Part shown: positions 20,843 through 31,834 of the stretch, piece by piece
Numbering within the stretch: position 1 is the stretch's first letter
Layout: every line of letters begins with the position of its first letter
NCBI RefSeq assembly: GCF_034702125.1
Contig: NC_085861.1
Coordinates: 663,806-727,805 of the forward strand
Origin: Engraulis encrasicolus
Taxonomy: Eukaryota > Chordata > Actinopteri > Clupeiformes > Engraulidae
Length of the DNA: 64,000 nucleotides
Reading direction: 5' to 3'
Notes under the pieces: model-generated
Told to the model about the DNA's origin: nothing
Database searches by the model: none
What the model saw: only the letters and a program-made list of their open reading frames with translations
Position numbers and translations under genes: made by a program

Positions 20843-23800
20843 TTAAAATAACGAAAGTAGGGACATTGACCTGTCAGACCTCATAAGCTCTCGTGTGAAG
20901 GGTTTTTGAGCCATAGACTCAATCAGACGGTTAACTGCCCTAACAACTCTGCCTGTGCGGGTGCGTCTCTCAGGCCCTATGTGTTGTGTAGTGCTCTGAC
21001 TATCAGTGACTGGGGTGGGTGAAATGATGTTGGGGGACCCTATGTTATCTAGGTCAGTAGTGTCATCAAGGTGCGGGTCAGTGTCAGTTGGGCATGCGGG
21101 ACTGGGCACGTCTCTTGAAGACGGGGGACTTGTTAACTGATCAGGGGCACCAGGCAGTAACTGTGGCAAGTCATTATCCATCTCCAAGTCAGCATCCTCT
21201 TCACCAGCAAGAGAGTTGGCATCGGCCGTCTCCATGATCCATGAGCAGGTACGGTCCTCAGAGGCATCCACCGCCAGGTTGCTCACAACATCAGAGGACA
21301 AGGGGTCGCACTCACTGACCGCATCCAAAGCACCTGCCTCTGACTCTTCACTGTCTGGTTGGACGATGGGCAAGAAGCTGACATCCAGCATCAAGTTACG
21401 GTGGACAACTTTAGTCCTCCCGCTCTCATCCGTGACTTGGTAAACATGAGTCTGAGGATTACGCCCGGTAACAGTGTACATGGTAGGTTCCCACTTATCT
21501 GCTAGTTTACGTTTCCCTCTTTCAGCTTTGTTAGCTAGCAAGACTCTGTCTCCAATGTTCAGGTGAGTGCCACGGGCCTTTTTGTTGTACCCCTTGGCTT
21601 GATGCTGCTGCTGTTTCCTTGTGTGTTGTTGAGCAATGGTGGCAGCTTCGTGAAGGTTTGCCACCAGTTTGCCGGCGTAAGTATTGAAGTCTGTAACAAC
21701 TGGGTCCTTCAGGACTTGTTTGAACACCACATCCACCGGGAGTCTTGGGACTCGACCGTACATCAAATAAAACGGGGCGTAACTAGTCGTTTCATGAACT
21801 GTAGCATTGTATGCAAAGGTCAGAGTCTGTATTTGCTGAGCCCAGTGTTGTTTTGCTGCCAGAGGGAGGGCCCGCAACATGCTTCCGAGCGTCCTATTGA
21901 ACCTTTCGGTTTGCCCGTTTCCCATGGGGTGATATGCAGTTGTGTGTGACTTTGAGACCCCGGCAAGGCTGAGGAGTTCGGAGATGAGTTTGCTTTCAAA
22001 ATTGGCTCCTTGGTCTGAATGTATTCGTTCTGGAAAGCCGTAGATGCAGAACACATTGTCCCATAGTTTCTTTGCAACTTGCTTTGCAGTTTGATTGACA
22101 CAGGGGAATGCGTGAGCCAACTTTGTAAAGTGGTCGGTAATGACCAAAACATCCACTGATCTCTGTTTACTGTCCTCAGCACTCCAGAAGTCGATACACA
22201 CCAACTCCATGGGAGCAGATGTGCGGATGCTCTCTAAGGGTGCTCGGGCTGCTGGTTCAGGTGTCTTTGCAAGGATACATCTTTGGCAGCACTTAACATA
22301 GTCCTTGATATCTCTGTCCATCTGCGGCCAGAAAAAGCGCTGTCTGGCAAGGCACACTGTTCTGGCTTGCCCCTGATGCCCAGCGAGATCATGGACACCG
22401 GAGAGGGCCGTTGCTTTCAGGCTGGCAGGCAGAACAAGTTGGAACCTCCTCTCACGGGTTGAGGGATCTTTGGTGGCCCGATAGAGGACTCCATCCAAGA
22501 CTTTCAACTTATGCCACTGCTTGCAAAGTATCTGGGCGGTCGGGGCTAACTTGCTTCTCTCCCGTCTAGGTGGCGGCCGGCCACCCAGAACAAATGGCAA
22601 GACGCTCCGAATGACCTGGTCTTCCTCTTGGCTCCGCCGCAGCTCATCTGTGGAGAAAGCCGCTGGTACGTCTTGCTCGGGGAGTGCAGCCTGAGGTAAA
22701 GCATCCAGATACTGCATTGCTCTTAACTGTGCACCACTTTCCCACTCGGTATGAGAGTCACAGGCAGACTTCACTTCAGAGGAGTCGAGACCACGAGATG
22801 GCATGCTTTGGGGATTGCCTGAGGCCACATGGCAAGCCTGAAGACACTGGACCTTGCAGCGGAAAACGTCCTGCACTCCGTCCTCTTTTGTTCCGTCAGC
22901 CTCTGCCAGCAGACTCTCATAGGGCTCACTGATCAGCCTCTTGCCCACTGACTTTGCAAAGGGATCTCTACTTAGGGCATCTGGCACAACGTTCTGGGGC
23001 CCTGGGATATGCTTGAGACTGAATGTGTATGGGGACAGTTTCGCAACCCACCGTTGTTCACAGGCGTCAAGTTTTGGTTTTGTCATTATATAGGTTAAAG
23101 GATTATTGTCTGTCCACACCGTAAAAGAGTGCCCCTTCAACCAGTGACTGAATTTTTCGCAAACACTCCATTTAAGTGCTAAGAATTCGAGACGGTGGGC
23201 TGGGTATCTCTTCTGTGAACCAGACAGAGTCTTACTTGCAAAGGCGATGGGCCGTGCCTTACTCTCTCCTTCTGACACCTGAGATAAAACTGCCCCGAGA
23301 CCGTCAAGAGAGGCATCAATGGACAAGATCAGTGGCTTGGAGAAGTCTGGATGAGTGAGGACTACACAGTTCAGGAGTTTCTCCTTGAGACTGAGGAAGG
23401 CAGCGTCACAGTCTTCTGTCCAGTCCGCAGGCTTGAGCTTTCTGAAGACACCTGGATTCTGAACAACCTTGCTTGTCTTCCCTTTACGTTTCTGTCCAGC
23501 TGTTAGAGCGAACAGTGGCTTGGCTATGGCAGAACAGTGAGGTATAAAGTGTTGGTAATAAAATACCATCCCCAGAAAGGACTTGACCCTGCGGACTGAG
23601 GGAGTGCAGCCGTCATCTTCCATCAAGTCCGTCTTTGACATCTTAACAATGACTTCCACTTTCTCTGGGTCGACAGCAACACCCTCACCGTCAATGATGT
23701 GCCCAAGGAATTTTACAGAACGCCGCAACAGATGACACTTTTTGGGACTCAACTTCAAGTTGTGCTCTCTGAGCCGCTGGAAGACAATCTCCAGTCTCTC

Positions 23801-25588
23801 GAGGGCCTCTTGTTCGGACTGGGCAAAGACCAACAGATCATCCAGGTAGCAAAGGAGGCTACTGAAGTTTAAATCGCCGAAGATGCTCAACATCATCCTC
23901 ATGAACGAGGCTGGACTGTTGCAAAGTCCCTGTGGCATTCTGTTATATTCGTGGAGGCCTAGAGGTGTTGTGAAGGCTGTGTATTTTTTGTCGTCTTCAT
24001 GCATGGGTAGGTTATAAAAACCTGAAGTGAGGTCCATGGTGCTGAAGACCGAGTTTCCACCTAAGGCTGCCAGACAGTCTGACTGGTGAGGCAGAGGGTG
24101 AGCGTCCTTGATGGTCCTCGCATTCAGCCATCGGAAGTCTGTGCATAGGCGAAGGTCACCATTTTTCTTCCAGACCATTACGAGGGGGGAAGCGTACTCA
24201 CTCATAGACTTGCGAATTATTCCCTGCTCCTCCATCTCAGTGAGAACTTGCCGCAACTTTTGATAGTGTGCTGGTGGCACTCTGCGATATGGAAGGCGGA
24301 AAGGACGATCATCTGTGAGTCGGATCCTATGCACAAAGTCTTTGGCTTCTCCACAGTCCAGATGGTGCTTTGAGAAGACATCGTGGTACTGTTCAAGCAG
24401 CGTAACCAGCTGGGCCTTTGTGGAAGGGCTCGCCTCACAGCGGTCGACATCCACATCCCCCAAGCCACACCTCCGAAGCCGCTGCTCGAGGTTTGAGTAC
24501 TCGCTCTGTCCGGACTGAGTGATGTCAATGGGTCCACTCTCTCCCCGGCAGTTGCCCTGGAATAGATAGACATCTTCCACAGCAACGCACGGGGAGACAT
24601 CGGCCATCTTGGAGTTCTTTCTCAGGGTAAGCGGCTTGTCTGTGATGTTGGTCACTTTCATTGGAGTCCAGCCATCCCCCCACAGAGGCGTGATCACTCT
24701 GCCGACCATAATGCCTCGAGGCACACACCTGGATGTAGATGACTCCACTATGACAGTGCTCCCGGGTGACATTGGCACGTTACTGGGCAGCCTACCCCAC
24801 AGGAGGTACTCTTGTTTGGGGAGGAGAGTCACGGCTTGGGTCAGCTTCACGGTACCTACTTTTTCAGGCACATCTGCACCCCTCCACCTCGTGAGGCTGG
24901 CCATCATCTCCAAAAACGGCTCACACTCAGAAGACTCCTGTGTGTTGCGTGAGAGAAGCGCCCAGTAGTTGTCATCATTTTTCAGCTGGCGCAGCACATG
25001 CTTCAACATGTTGGTCCCCACAATGATCTCATCTTTCTGGCCAGGCACCACCAGGACCGGGACTGTGCACTTCACACCATACAGACTCAGTTCCATGTCG
25101 TATATGCCTTTGGGGCTCACCTGTACTCCCCCACAGCCTACAAGGATGATGCGCTCGGTTGGTTGTTGCAGCTGAGTTAAAACATTCTCCGACACGAGTC
25201 TCCGCTCTGCCTCTTCACTGATCGTGCAGGCCATTGACCCCGTATCCAGTAACCCTCTCAGCTCAGCTGCACCATTGATCATCACTGGGGCATGGAACAA
25301 TTCACCGAATGGCTCAACGGTCTGGGTGTTCTGTACAATTACTTTACAATCATCTGGCATTACTTTACAGACGTTCACATACATCTCTTTTAATTCTTCA
25401 TTTGCTTCGAGGGTAGATGTTTCAATGCCCACACGCTCCCTCGCTAAATGCGGGCCACCTAGTTTAAATGTGTGCCATGCTGTTGGCCTTGGGGCTGTGC
25501 CTGGGCCTGCTGTGGTGTGGCACTGAATCTCGGCTTGCGCTGTGGGCAGTCTTTCTTCCAGTGGTCTGGCTTGTAACAGCCCATGCAC
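20843..25588 (-). CDS. pol: Ty3/Gypsy Pol polyprotein (protease, RT, RNase H, integrase)
   Basis: A 1581-residue open frame with all enzymatic parts of a Ty3/Gypsy retrotransposon. Aspartic protease: LLDTGS at 113-118. Reverse transcriptase: MPQGLCNSPASF near 551-562 and catalytic YLDD at 581-584. RNase H: about 753-875, with SIDAS and TDNNP. Integrase: zinc-binding H1066/H1071 and C1101/C1104, then the D1133, D1192, E1228 triad (CIDF, HSDQG, GQTERF). A C-terminal GPF-like segment (KWEPTMYTV) follows. The first 40 residues lie in the gag overlap; translation probably enters by -1 frameshifting at about residue 41, not at the first Met. No internal stops, so the element may be young. It is nested in a hAT element. 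Confidence 0.92.
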   Translation of the reverse strand: MHGLLQARPLEERLPTAQAEIQCHTTAGPGTAPRPTAWHTFKLGGPHLARERVGIETSTLEANEELKEMYVNVCKVMPDDCKVIVQNTQTVEPFGELFHAPVMINGAAELRGLLDTGSMACTISEEAERRLVSENVLTQLQQPTERIILVGCGGVQVSPKGIYDMELSLYGVKCTVPVLVVPGQKDEIIVGTNMLKHVLRQLKNDDNYWALLSRNTQESSECEPFLEMMASLTRWRGADVPEKVGTVKLTQAVTLLPKQEYLLWGRLPSNVPMSPGSTVIVESSTSRCVPRGIMVGRVITPLWGDGWTPMKVTNITDKPLTLRKNSKMADVSPCVAVEDVYLFQGNCRGESGPIDITQSGQSEYSNLEQRLRRCGLGDVDVDRCEASPSTKAQLVTLLEQYHDVFSKHHLDCGEAKDFVHRIRLTDDRPFRLPYRRVPPAHYQKLRQVLTEMEEQGIIRKSMSEYASPLVMVWKKNGDLRLCTDFRWLNARTIKDAHPLPHQSDCLAALGGNSVFSTMDLTSGFYNLPMHEDDKKYTAFTTPLGLHEYNRMPQGLCNSPASFMRMMLSIFGDLNFSSLLCYLDDLLVFAQSEQEALERLEIVFQRLREHNLKLSPKKCHLLRRSVKFLGHIIDGEGVAVDPEKVEVIVKMSKTDLMEDDGCTPSVRRVKSFLGMVFYYQHFIPHCSAIAKPLFALTAGQKRKGKTSKVVQNPGVFRKLKPADWTEDCDAAFLSLKEKLLNCVVLTHPDFSKPLILSIDASLDGLGAVLSQVSEGESKARPIAFASKTLSGSQKRYPAHRLEFLALKWSVCEKFSHWLKGHSFTVWTDNNPLTYIMTKPKLDACEQRWVAKLSPYTFSLKHIPGPQNVVPDALSRDPFAKSVGKRLISEPYESLLAEADGTKEDGVQDVFRCKVQCLQACHVASGNPQSMPSRGLDSSEVKSACDSHTEWESGAQLRAMQYLDALPQAALPEQDVPAAFSTDELRRSQEEDQVIRSVLPFVLGGRPPPRRERSKLAPTAQILCKQWHKLKVLDGVLYRATKDPSTRERRFQLVLPASLKATALSGVHDLAGHQGQARTVCLARQRFFWPQMDRDIKDYVKCCQRCILAKTPEPAARAPLESIRTSAPMELVCIDFWSAEDSKQRSVDVLVITDHFTKLAHAFPCVNQTAKQVAKKLWDNVFCIYGFPERIHSDQGANFESKLISELLSLAGVSKSHTTAYHPMGNGQTERFNRTLGSMLRALPLAAKQHWAQQIQTLTFAYNATVHETTSYAPFYLMYGRVPRLPVDVVFKQVLKDPVVTDFNTYAGKLVANLHEAATIAQQHTRKQQQHQAKGYNKKARGTHLNIGDRVLLANKAERGKRKLADKWEPTMYTVTGRNPQTHVYQVTDESGRTKVVHRNLMLDVSFLPIVQPDSEESEAGALDAVSECDPLSSDVVSNLAVDASEDRTCSWIMETADANSLAGEEDADLEMDNDLPQLLPGAPDQLTSPPSSRDVPSPACPTDTDPHLDDTTDLDNIGSPNIISPTPVTDSQSTTQHIGPERRTRTGRVVRAVNRLIESMAQKPFTRELMRSDRSMSLLSLF

Positions 25589-26505
25589 AGATTCTCCTGC
25601 CTACAGTGAACAGTTGTTGAATGCTCAGTGGACTGACACACTCTGCATTTCCTCTGGAAAATGTTTACTGGCCCCTTGTATGTTGGTTCAACTGCCGCTG
25701 TCTGAGCCTTCTGCTCCAGCACACGATCCAACAGGCTAATGAGAGACTGAATGTAAACACTCTCAGTCGGAGATGGGGATGGCTGCCCCACTGTAGTTTG
25801 GAGAGGAGCAGGCTCACAGGCATTGTCGACAGCGACTGCTTCGGTCGTGGATGTCTGTACATGAGTGCCAATGTGCTTTGGTCGAACTGACCTGGTCTGG
25901 GACTTTGTGCGAGCCTCCCTCTGGTGTTCGACAAGGTGCTCCTGAATCTCGTTTGCTGTCCACTTCTCAGCTGTCTTACACTTCAGGACACTTGCAAGGG
26001 CGGGGTCAGGACAGTGTTTCACCAGCATCATTGTGACTTCATGGGAGGGGTCTTCAATGTTTCGCCCCTGTCTCCTCAGACACTCATCCGCGACGTCCAC
26101 AGCTTTGTTCAAGCGGATCCAGTAGTCCATTGGGCTTTCACCATTCAGAGGGAGTGTGTTATAAAAATCTGCTAGAGGCATTGAGGAGTAAGTTACTTCA
26201 CTGAAATGCTGCTTGAGTACATCAAAGACAAGCTTAGGATTCTCTGCAGGCTTTAAGGATGGAACACTACGCAGTGTAACTTTAACAATGTCTCTGGCCT
26301 TTCCCATCAGTCTGGACAGGATTTCTTGGGAGTACTCTTGTGGTGGGACACCCCTCTTTTTCAGGTAGACATCCATGATTTCTTCCCACTCATGCACTGT
26401 GTGCTTATCAGTCCCATCACCTCTGAAGTATGGTGGCTCCCGGACATCTGTCTTCATCACTAACTTGACTCCAGTCATGTTTAAGTCAGACTGTCCCTGG
26501 CCCAT
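25459..26505 (-). CDS. gag: Ty3/Gypsy Gag-like capsid/nucleocapsid protein
   Basis: A 348-residue frame upstream of and overlapping pol. Beginning MGQGQSDLNM, it contains a capsid-like helical region (VHEWEEIMDVYLKKRG, MPLADFYNTLPLNGES), then a Cys/His region with CRVCQSTEH and the CCHC zinc knuckle CMGCYKPDHWKKDC near the C-terminus. It ends with a UAG codon that directly follows a UUUAAAC heptamer. Gag would package the element RNA into particles, and Pol would be made as a fusion by -1 frameshift. No stops are seen in the frame. Confidence 0.88.
   Translation of the reverse strand: MGQGQSDLNMTGVKLVMKTDVREPPYFRGDGTDKHTVHEWEEIMDVYLKKRGVPPQEYSQEILSRLMGKARDIVKVTLRSVPSLKPAENPKLVFDVLKQHFSEVTYSSMPLADFYNTLPLNGESPMDYWIRLNKAVDVADECLRRQGRNIEDPSHEVTMMLVKHCPDPALASVLKCKTAEKWTANEIQEHLVEHQREARTKSQTRSVRPKHIGTHVQTSTTEAVAVDNACEPAPLQTTVGQPSPSPTESVYIQSLISLLDRVLEQKAQTAAVEPTYKGPVNIFQRKCRVCQSTEHSTTVHCRQENLCMGCYKPDHWKKDCPQRKPRFSATPQQAQAQPQGQQHGTHLN
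25462..25468 (-). promoter_or_regulatory. -1 ribosomal frameshift slippery heptamer UUUAAAC
   Basis: On the minus strand gag reads CAT TTA AAC TAG, so the heptamer T TTA AAC lies in the zero frame with the gag stop (25459-25461) immediately after it. Slipping back one base gives TTT AAA CTA GGT, which is the pol frame. The gag and pol frames differ by exactly -1. A downstream stimulatory structure was not computed. Confidence 0.85.
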
Positions 26506-27060
26506 GTTCAGACTGGGTGTGTTAAGACTGGGAGTGGGCTGGCTTTGTTGACTCTCTAGGCTCTTTAATTTGCTTCATGCTGCTTCTTCTCATATAATAT
26601 GTTGTATTGTCACAACATTCATAGAAGACACAATAGGCGTAATATTTATTTAAAATAATAATAATAAAAAAAAACTTCCTCCACTGGTGAAGGTACCCAC
26701 AGTGCGTACGGCCGTACGGCTCCAGGCGTCCTTGCCTGCATGCACCTACTGTACCCCGCCACGCTCTTGATTACTGGTATACCCACAAGTAGGCTATTTT
26801 TTCATAACGTGCAGTCCCGTTTTCCCCCGAAGTCGTTTTAAAATATTGACAGAGATTTATAAGTATCGCGGCCATGATTTTTTTACACATTGGACGCACT
26901 GGCTTATAAGACGCTCTGGCAGTTTTTTTTTTTTTTTTTTTTACAATATTTTCTTATTAGCCTACAATATGTTATTTTAATCATTGATTTCCCCAAATGG
27001 TAGGCCCTATTTTAGTTTGACAATTTTATAGAGAAGTGTAGACAAGAGGAAATAATGTAA
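26506..27060. other. Gag-side flank, no LTR recognised
   Basis: Upstream of gag I find no copy of the 19524-20550 sequence and no clear primer-binding site. Around 26690-26780 the sequence is GC-rich with a GTGCGTACGGCCGTACG palindrome. After that the hAT-type right end begins. The Gypsy 5' LTR therefore seems deleted or lost in assembly. Confidence 0.5.
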
Positions 27061-27554
27061 TAGCCTATTTTAGTCGACTAAAATTAATTTAGATTTCGTC
27101 GACTAAAATTGTATGAATTTTAGTCGACTAAAACTAGACTAAAACAAAAATGATTTAGATGACTAAATTGTGACTAAAACTAAAATTACATTTTCGTCAA
27201 GAGACTAAAACTAAAACTAAATTAAAAATTCCTGTCAAAATTAACACTGCGTAGGTGGCGTAGTCGTGCTAAACAATCAACTTACTACATTTAGAAATAA
27301 TTCCGATGTCCACTCGGTTACATACAATATGGTGCAAAAAGGTGTGGTGGGAATGAGTTAGCCTGTGTTAGGCCTACTGTTACCACTCAAAATCTTGAAG
27401 GTTAAAAAAAGTCTTGTGGCATTTTGTTTGCGGGGTATGGTAGACTATCCTTCCTCCCAGACTATTTGTGTGCCTTGCATATCAAGGAAATTAGTACAGG
27501 TAATGATTTACTTTTATAGTATATACCATACAGAATTGTTGTTTTATATAGATA

Positions 27555-29925
27555 TTTCTCCTATAGTATAGGTTGATATGTAAGTTTTGGAACATTTCAT
27601 ATAGATTTTTCCATTTGGTGTTTTTTTTACTTCTATGACCCCCCCGAATACAAATCCACCTGTTTCCATTTTTTTTGTGAACATTTAGTGGCAAATTCAA
27701 GATGGCTGCCATTGTGTGTAGAAATTTCACCATTAATGCCGTTTTAAGGTTTAATTGAACTGTTTTATAATTCCAGGGCAACATTGAATAGAAAACAACT
27801 TATTTTCAATGTTTTCCTTCATTTTTTGTGGCAAAATCCAAGATGGCTGACATAATTTATGGCGAAATTTGCATATTTAATATTTTGAAGTCTATAAAGC
27901 CATTGTTGACTTATTTTGGTAATATTTGTTACATTAATGTGAAGTCAGCCATTACATAAACTAAGCCCATTACAAAGTCCAAGATGGAAGACATTTTGTT
28001 TAGCAAAATCAACATTAATGTTGCTTTCAGGTCTATAAATCAATAAATGATACTCTACTCCACTCTGACGCCATTCATTTGTGAATTCGAGCACAGACAA
28101 TTCCATGCTGGTCCAAATTATTGTTCCAACAACAATTGCTATGAGTCACTTCATGTACAGTAGGCCTACCTATTATGCAGTGCTACCTGTACAGTAATAT
28201 GCACATTCACTGGATTGGCTGCCTATATCGCGGCAATGGGCTACAAAGTTGCTTCAAGGTCGGCCTCAGCTTATCTGAAGGCTGTGAAACCGTATGTTCT
28301 ATCCAGGATGTTGCATTCCTCCAATGCCAACAATCTTGCCATGCTCTCTGCTCACAGAACTGGGCTCTCTGGCATGACAGTCAGAGAATATCCTCAACTG
28401 TAGTGATGGGTCATACCCTGATATGGTCTTCCCTACGGTAAGCCCACTCATGTGCTTCACACGCTTTGAACGTCCCTCATATAATTCCCAACTTACTAAC
28501 CATGGTGTCTAATATTATGCTTCACCCATCAGTAGCATCCATTGAGATCACGTCTCTGTGGGTCTGTTGTGGCTCATCCGGTTGGCATGCCTATGTTGGC
28601 CTCACAGCAAGTCATCCCAATTCTGAAGCCATGTGTAGTGAAGAAGAGGAGAGTGGGCTCACACGACTTGGAACCAAGGCCTTCTGTTATTTGTACCCAA
28701 ACCCAAAGTACTACCATATGTCATGACTCAAGGGGGCTTGGCTGTCCTCCCTGCTGGTTCCTTGGTCTGTCCTCTGTGTTTCAGGTGCAAGATAGCAGGT
28801 GTGCTGACTGCTGATTGCCACACTATCATACACTGACCTTTGTGAGACCTTTGGCATCATGAGGATCCGTATAAGTGGCACAAGTGTGAATCTTTTATGA
28901 AAATAATTGACATAAAAATGAAAAGAAACTGGCTCCCTCAATGATGCTGCACATCATGAAGGTGGTCCTCTTGCCCATTCTTTTTTTACAGTTGTTCTAT
29001 GAAATGAATTAATAGGATTTTCTTTTACTTTCTGATCAGTCTAGAGAGTTTAGTTGGAGGCAACAGGCCAACTTTTTGCAACTAGCCAATTGCTAGCCGA
29101 CATGTGCGCACAAGATTTACAGTGTGTCACCCCAAATTCCAGATGCTCTTCCTATGAGACGAAACATTTAATGTAATGACAGTTATGTGCCTATCAAAAT
29201 ATTACCAATAGGCGTACAAAATAACACAATAGCTTAATAAACCTGAAAATACCAAATGTTCATATTTTGCTACAATGTTGGCCATCTTGGATATTGCTTT
29301 TAAAAATTGGAAACAGATTGTTTTGTTTTCAGAGGGGTCCTAGAAATATAAAACACAAATTATCAAAGGGGCCAGCTCAGATTTGGGATGAGACACATCA
29401 GCTGGCCATATAGAGAGGTACACAAGCGTTTTATAGATGTCATGTTGAATTTTTATACATTTTAAATGATTTTTGAAAACGTTCATGTAATGACTGACTG
29501 AACGGTCCTGTATACATCAAGAATATTAAAAATACAAGAAAAAAACACTGACTTTAGAGACCTCAAAACACCAAACATGTCATTTTTGCTATATGTTATG
29601 TCAGCCATCTTGGATTTTGGTTCTAAAAATGAAGGGGGGAAATAGAATCAGATAGTTTTGTATTCAGGGGGTCCAAGAGATGCTAAAAAACACCAATTCC
29701 AAAAATGTATATGACATGTTTCCTTCCATTACATTCAATTGTGTTAGAATCTGACTGCATATCCGCCATCTTGGATTTTGGGCGTTTCCACTTTGGAAAA
29801 AAAATGGAAACAGGTGGATTTGAAGACTATGGGGTTTGTAGTTGATAAAAAACACAATTTGGAAAAATCTATATGAAATGTTCCTAAACCTCTTTTTTCT
29901 GACATATCCACCTGCACTACTATGG
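27555..29925. repeat. Inverted-repeat pair with repeated CCATCTTGGATTTT motifs
   Basis: 27580-27720 (CATTTCATATAGATTTTTCC, CCACCTGTTTCCATTTTTTT, AAGATGGCTGCC) is matched in reverse complement at 29755-29890. Related AAGATGG(C/A) units recur at about 27700, 27840, 27980, 29280 and 29600, each followed by similar AT-rich text. The unit looks like an old hairpin element with internal decayed repeats. Confidence 0.6.
28175..28441 (+). other. Short unrecognised open frame
   Basis: Two overlapping plus-strand frames (28175-28441, and 28215-28403 reading MAAYIAAMGYKVASRSAS and then AYLKAVKPYVLSRML) have protein-like composition. They sit between the inverted arms and may be a remnant of a mobile-element gene. 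No family assigned. Confidence 0.25.
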
Positions 29926-31199
29926 GTAACGGTGGCAAAGACCTACGGTACATGTTGTCCATCAGCTGTCAGTTTTGATAGCAATTGAAGTACTCAATGA
30001 TTACTGAGCTAACTGTAATACAACTTGTGACACAAGTACTAGGTGAGGACTTGTTAGCAAATTCAGAAAAAATTCAATACTTACTCTACTTACTTACTCA
30101 ACACCTACTTAGAAATCATTTCCATTTAATTTGAAGTCAAGCCATACTGTAGCCTTCGTGTATATTGAGTAATCTGTTATGCCATTCTGAAGATGACTGA
30201 AATGCACTCACTATATGCACAATGCTACTTGTGGAAATGTAGAATTAGGTGATCTTATGGGTTCTTCATACATATGGAGAGGTCCTGTCCTTTACCCTCT
30301 CTCATACAAATAAAAAATACAGTATCTGTTAGTGTTGAGGAAATTAGAGGATGGAGAACCTGCTACCTTGAACATCATCTTGCACTGACACTTCCCCATT
30401 CAGATACTGCTGAGCGAGCATTAGCAGCAGTCTATTCTCACCATAGTTTTAGTGTAGGCAATGCTCATTTTAATTCAGACCAATAATCTTCTCAACTCGT
30501 TCACAGTGTTACATTTGTTACATTTGCACAGACTCACCCATATTTTCACACTATGTACATTTTTGTAGTTTCATCAATCTGGTCAAGCAGGCTACCACTG
30601 CCCTTTCATCTCTGCTGAGGACTGTATTAACATTGTCAGCTAAGTATAATGTCAAGTAATTACAATGTAATGCATTACACAACATGACATGATGTATATG
30701 TCATGGTAGACCTTTTTTCCGAGGGCTCCTAGGCTAGAATTACAATAGGCCTATATACCCTAAAGAAACACCATGCAAAGTCTGGTGCTTTTGTCACTTT
30801 CGTAACGGTAAAACCCTTAACATCCCCCACTATATGGAGTGAGTTGAAGTATGGCTTTGTTTATGCTGTATGGGTGGTGTTCTCCCCTCTGCTGCCAATG
30901 GCACCCGATACTTAGCATGTGAATAGAGATAGCATAGGTGTACAGAGTAAAGAAAATCTAAAGATATCTTTTCACTCTCATTAAAAAGGGCCAGCTATAT
31001 CGATCTATTTAAATATACAGCCACGGCAAAAATTGAGAGATTTTTGAGAGAAATTGTGTGTGTTTGTGTGTGTGTATATTTTGAGTAAGTGCACGTAGAA
31101 TGTGCAGTCACAATCTTTTTTATTTTCACAATATGTTTTTTCTAATGATAAAGGAAAGAAGTTTGTTGTTGACATGGATATAGAACTCTATTTTCTATG

Positions 31200-31643
31200 T
31201 GTTACGACCACCTGGCTCAAGGTAGCCAAAACATAAAAAAGGAGGACGGAGTCAGATGTACAATATTATCGATTATATTTATTTTACATGCGAAAATGCA
31301 CCGGCATTCCAACACACCGGTATTTCAACGCACCAATACAACGAACCCATAAAACAACGCATTTTCCAACGGATCAACATGTGAAAATACAAATAATCAA
31401 TGGCAGCATAAGTCTGGGCTTTAAGGCCCGCAAGGGGCAAGCAACCCAGGACACCAAAGTCTGGCTTTGCGCTCGCTGCTCTCCTGAAGAATGCTAACTG
31501 ACGCTCTTAAATAGGTCACAGGCAGGACTGCGCACCGGTTACCAATTGCCAGTCATCAGCATCCCAGCAATCAACGCACCTGCAAAGGATAATCACAAAC
31601 GGACGCATAACAGGGAGGTAGCAACGCCACTTGGGGCGTAACA
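31200..31643 (-). mobile_element. Solo LTR, Gypsy-type ends
   Basis: On the minus strand it starts TGTTACGCCCCAAGTGG and ends GGTGGTCGTAACA, with an AAATAAATATAAT polyadenylation-like signal before the end. Flanks TATG and CATG give at best an imperfect 4-bp target duplication. No internal region is attached. The stretch 29926-31199 has no recognised feature. Confidence 0.6.
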
Positions 31644-31834
31644 CATGGGTCATTATGAGTACAAAATTCGATGATGGTGGTAAAAATTCATGACAAAGGT
31701 AACATTTGTGAATGGGCAGCATGAGTACTGGAAATAAACTACTAGAAATAGTACACTAATATTACAATAATTCTTTAATTATTAGTTAATAATAACTAAT
31801 TCTACTCAGTTCGAGGCCTTCCTTTTTTTAGTGT

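Larger units (their letters stand above)
18762..27249. mobile_element. 8.5-kb hAT element containing a nested Gypsy retrotransposon
   Basis: The left end CAGTGTTAATTTCGTGACGA is mirrored at the right end as TCAAAATTAACACTG. A perfect 8-bp target duplication CGTAGGTG flanks the unit (18754-18761 and 27250-27257). Subterminal regions on both sides are made of repeated ATTTTCGTC and TTTAGTCGACTAAA words. No hAT transposase frame is seen in the parts outside the retrotransposon, so the hAT is non-autonomous or its gene was lost. The size is explained by the minus-strand Gypsy insertion between about 19.5 and 26.6 kb. Confidence 0.8.

Noticed and set aside
21216..25526. Several plus-strand frames of 60-128 codons
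   Set aside because: All are antisense shadows of the Gypsy gag-pol frames.
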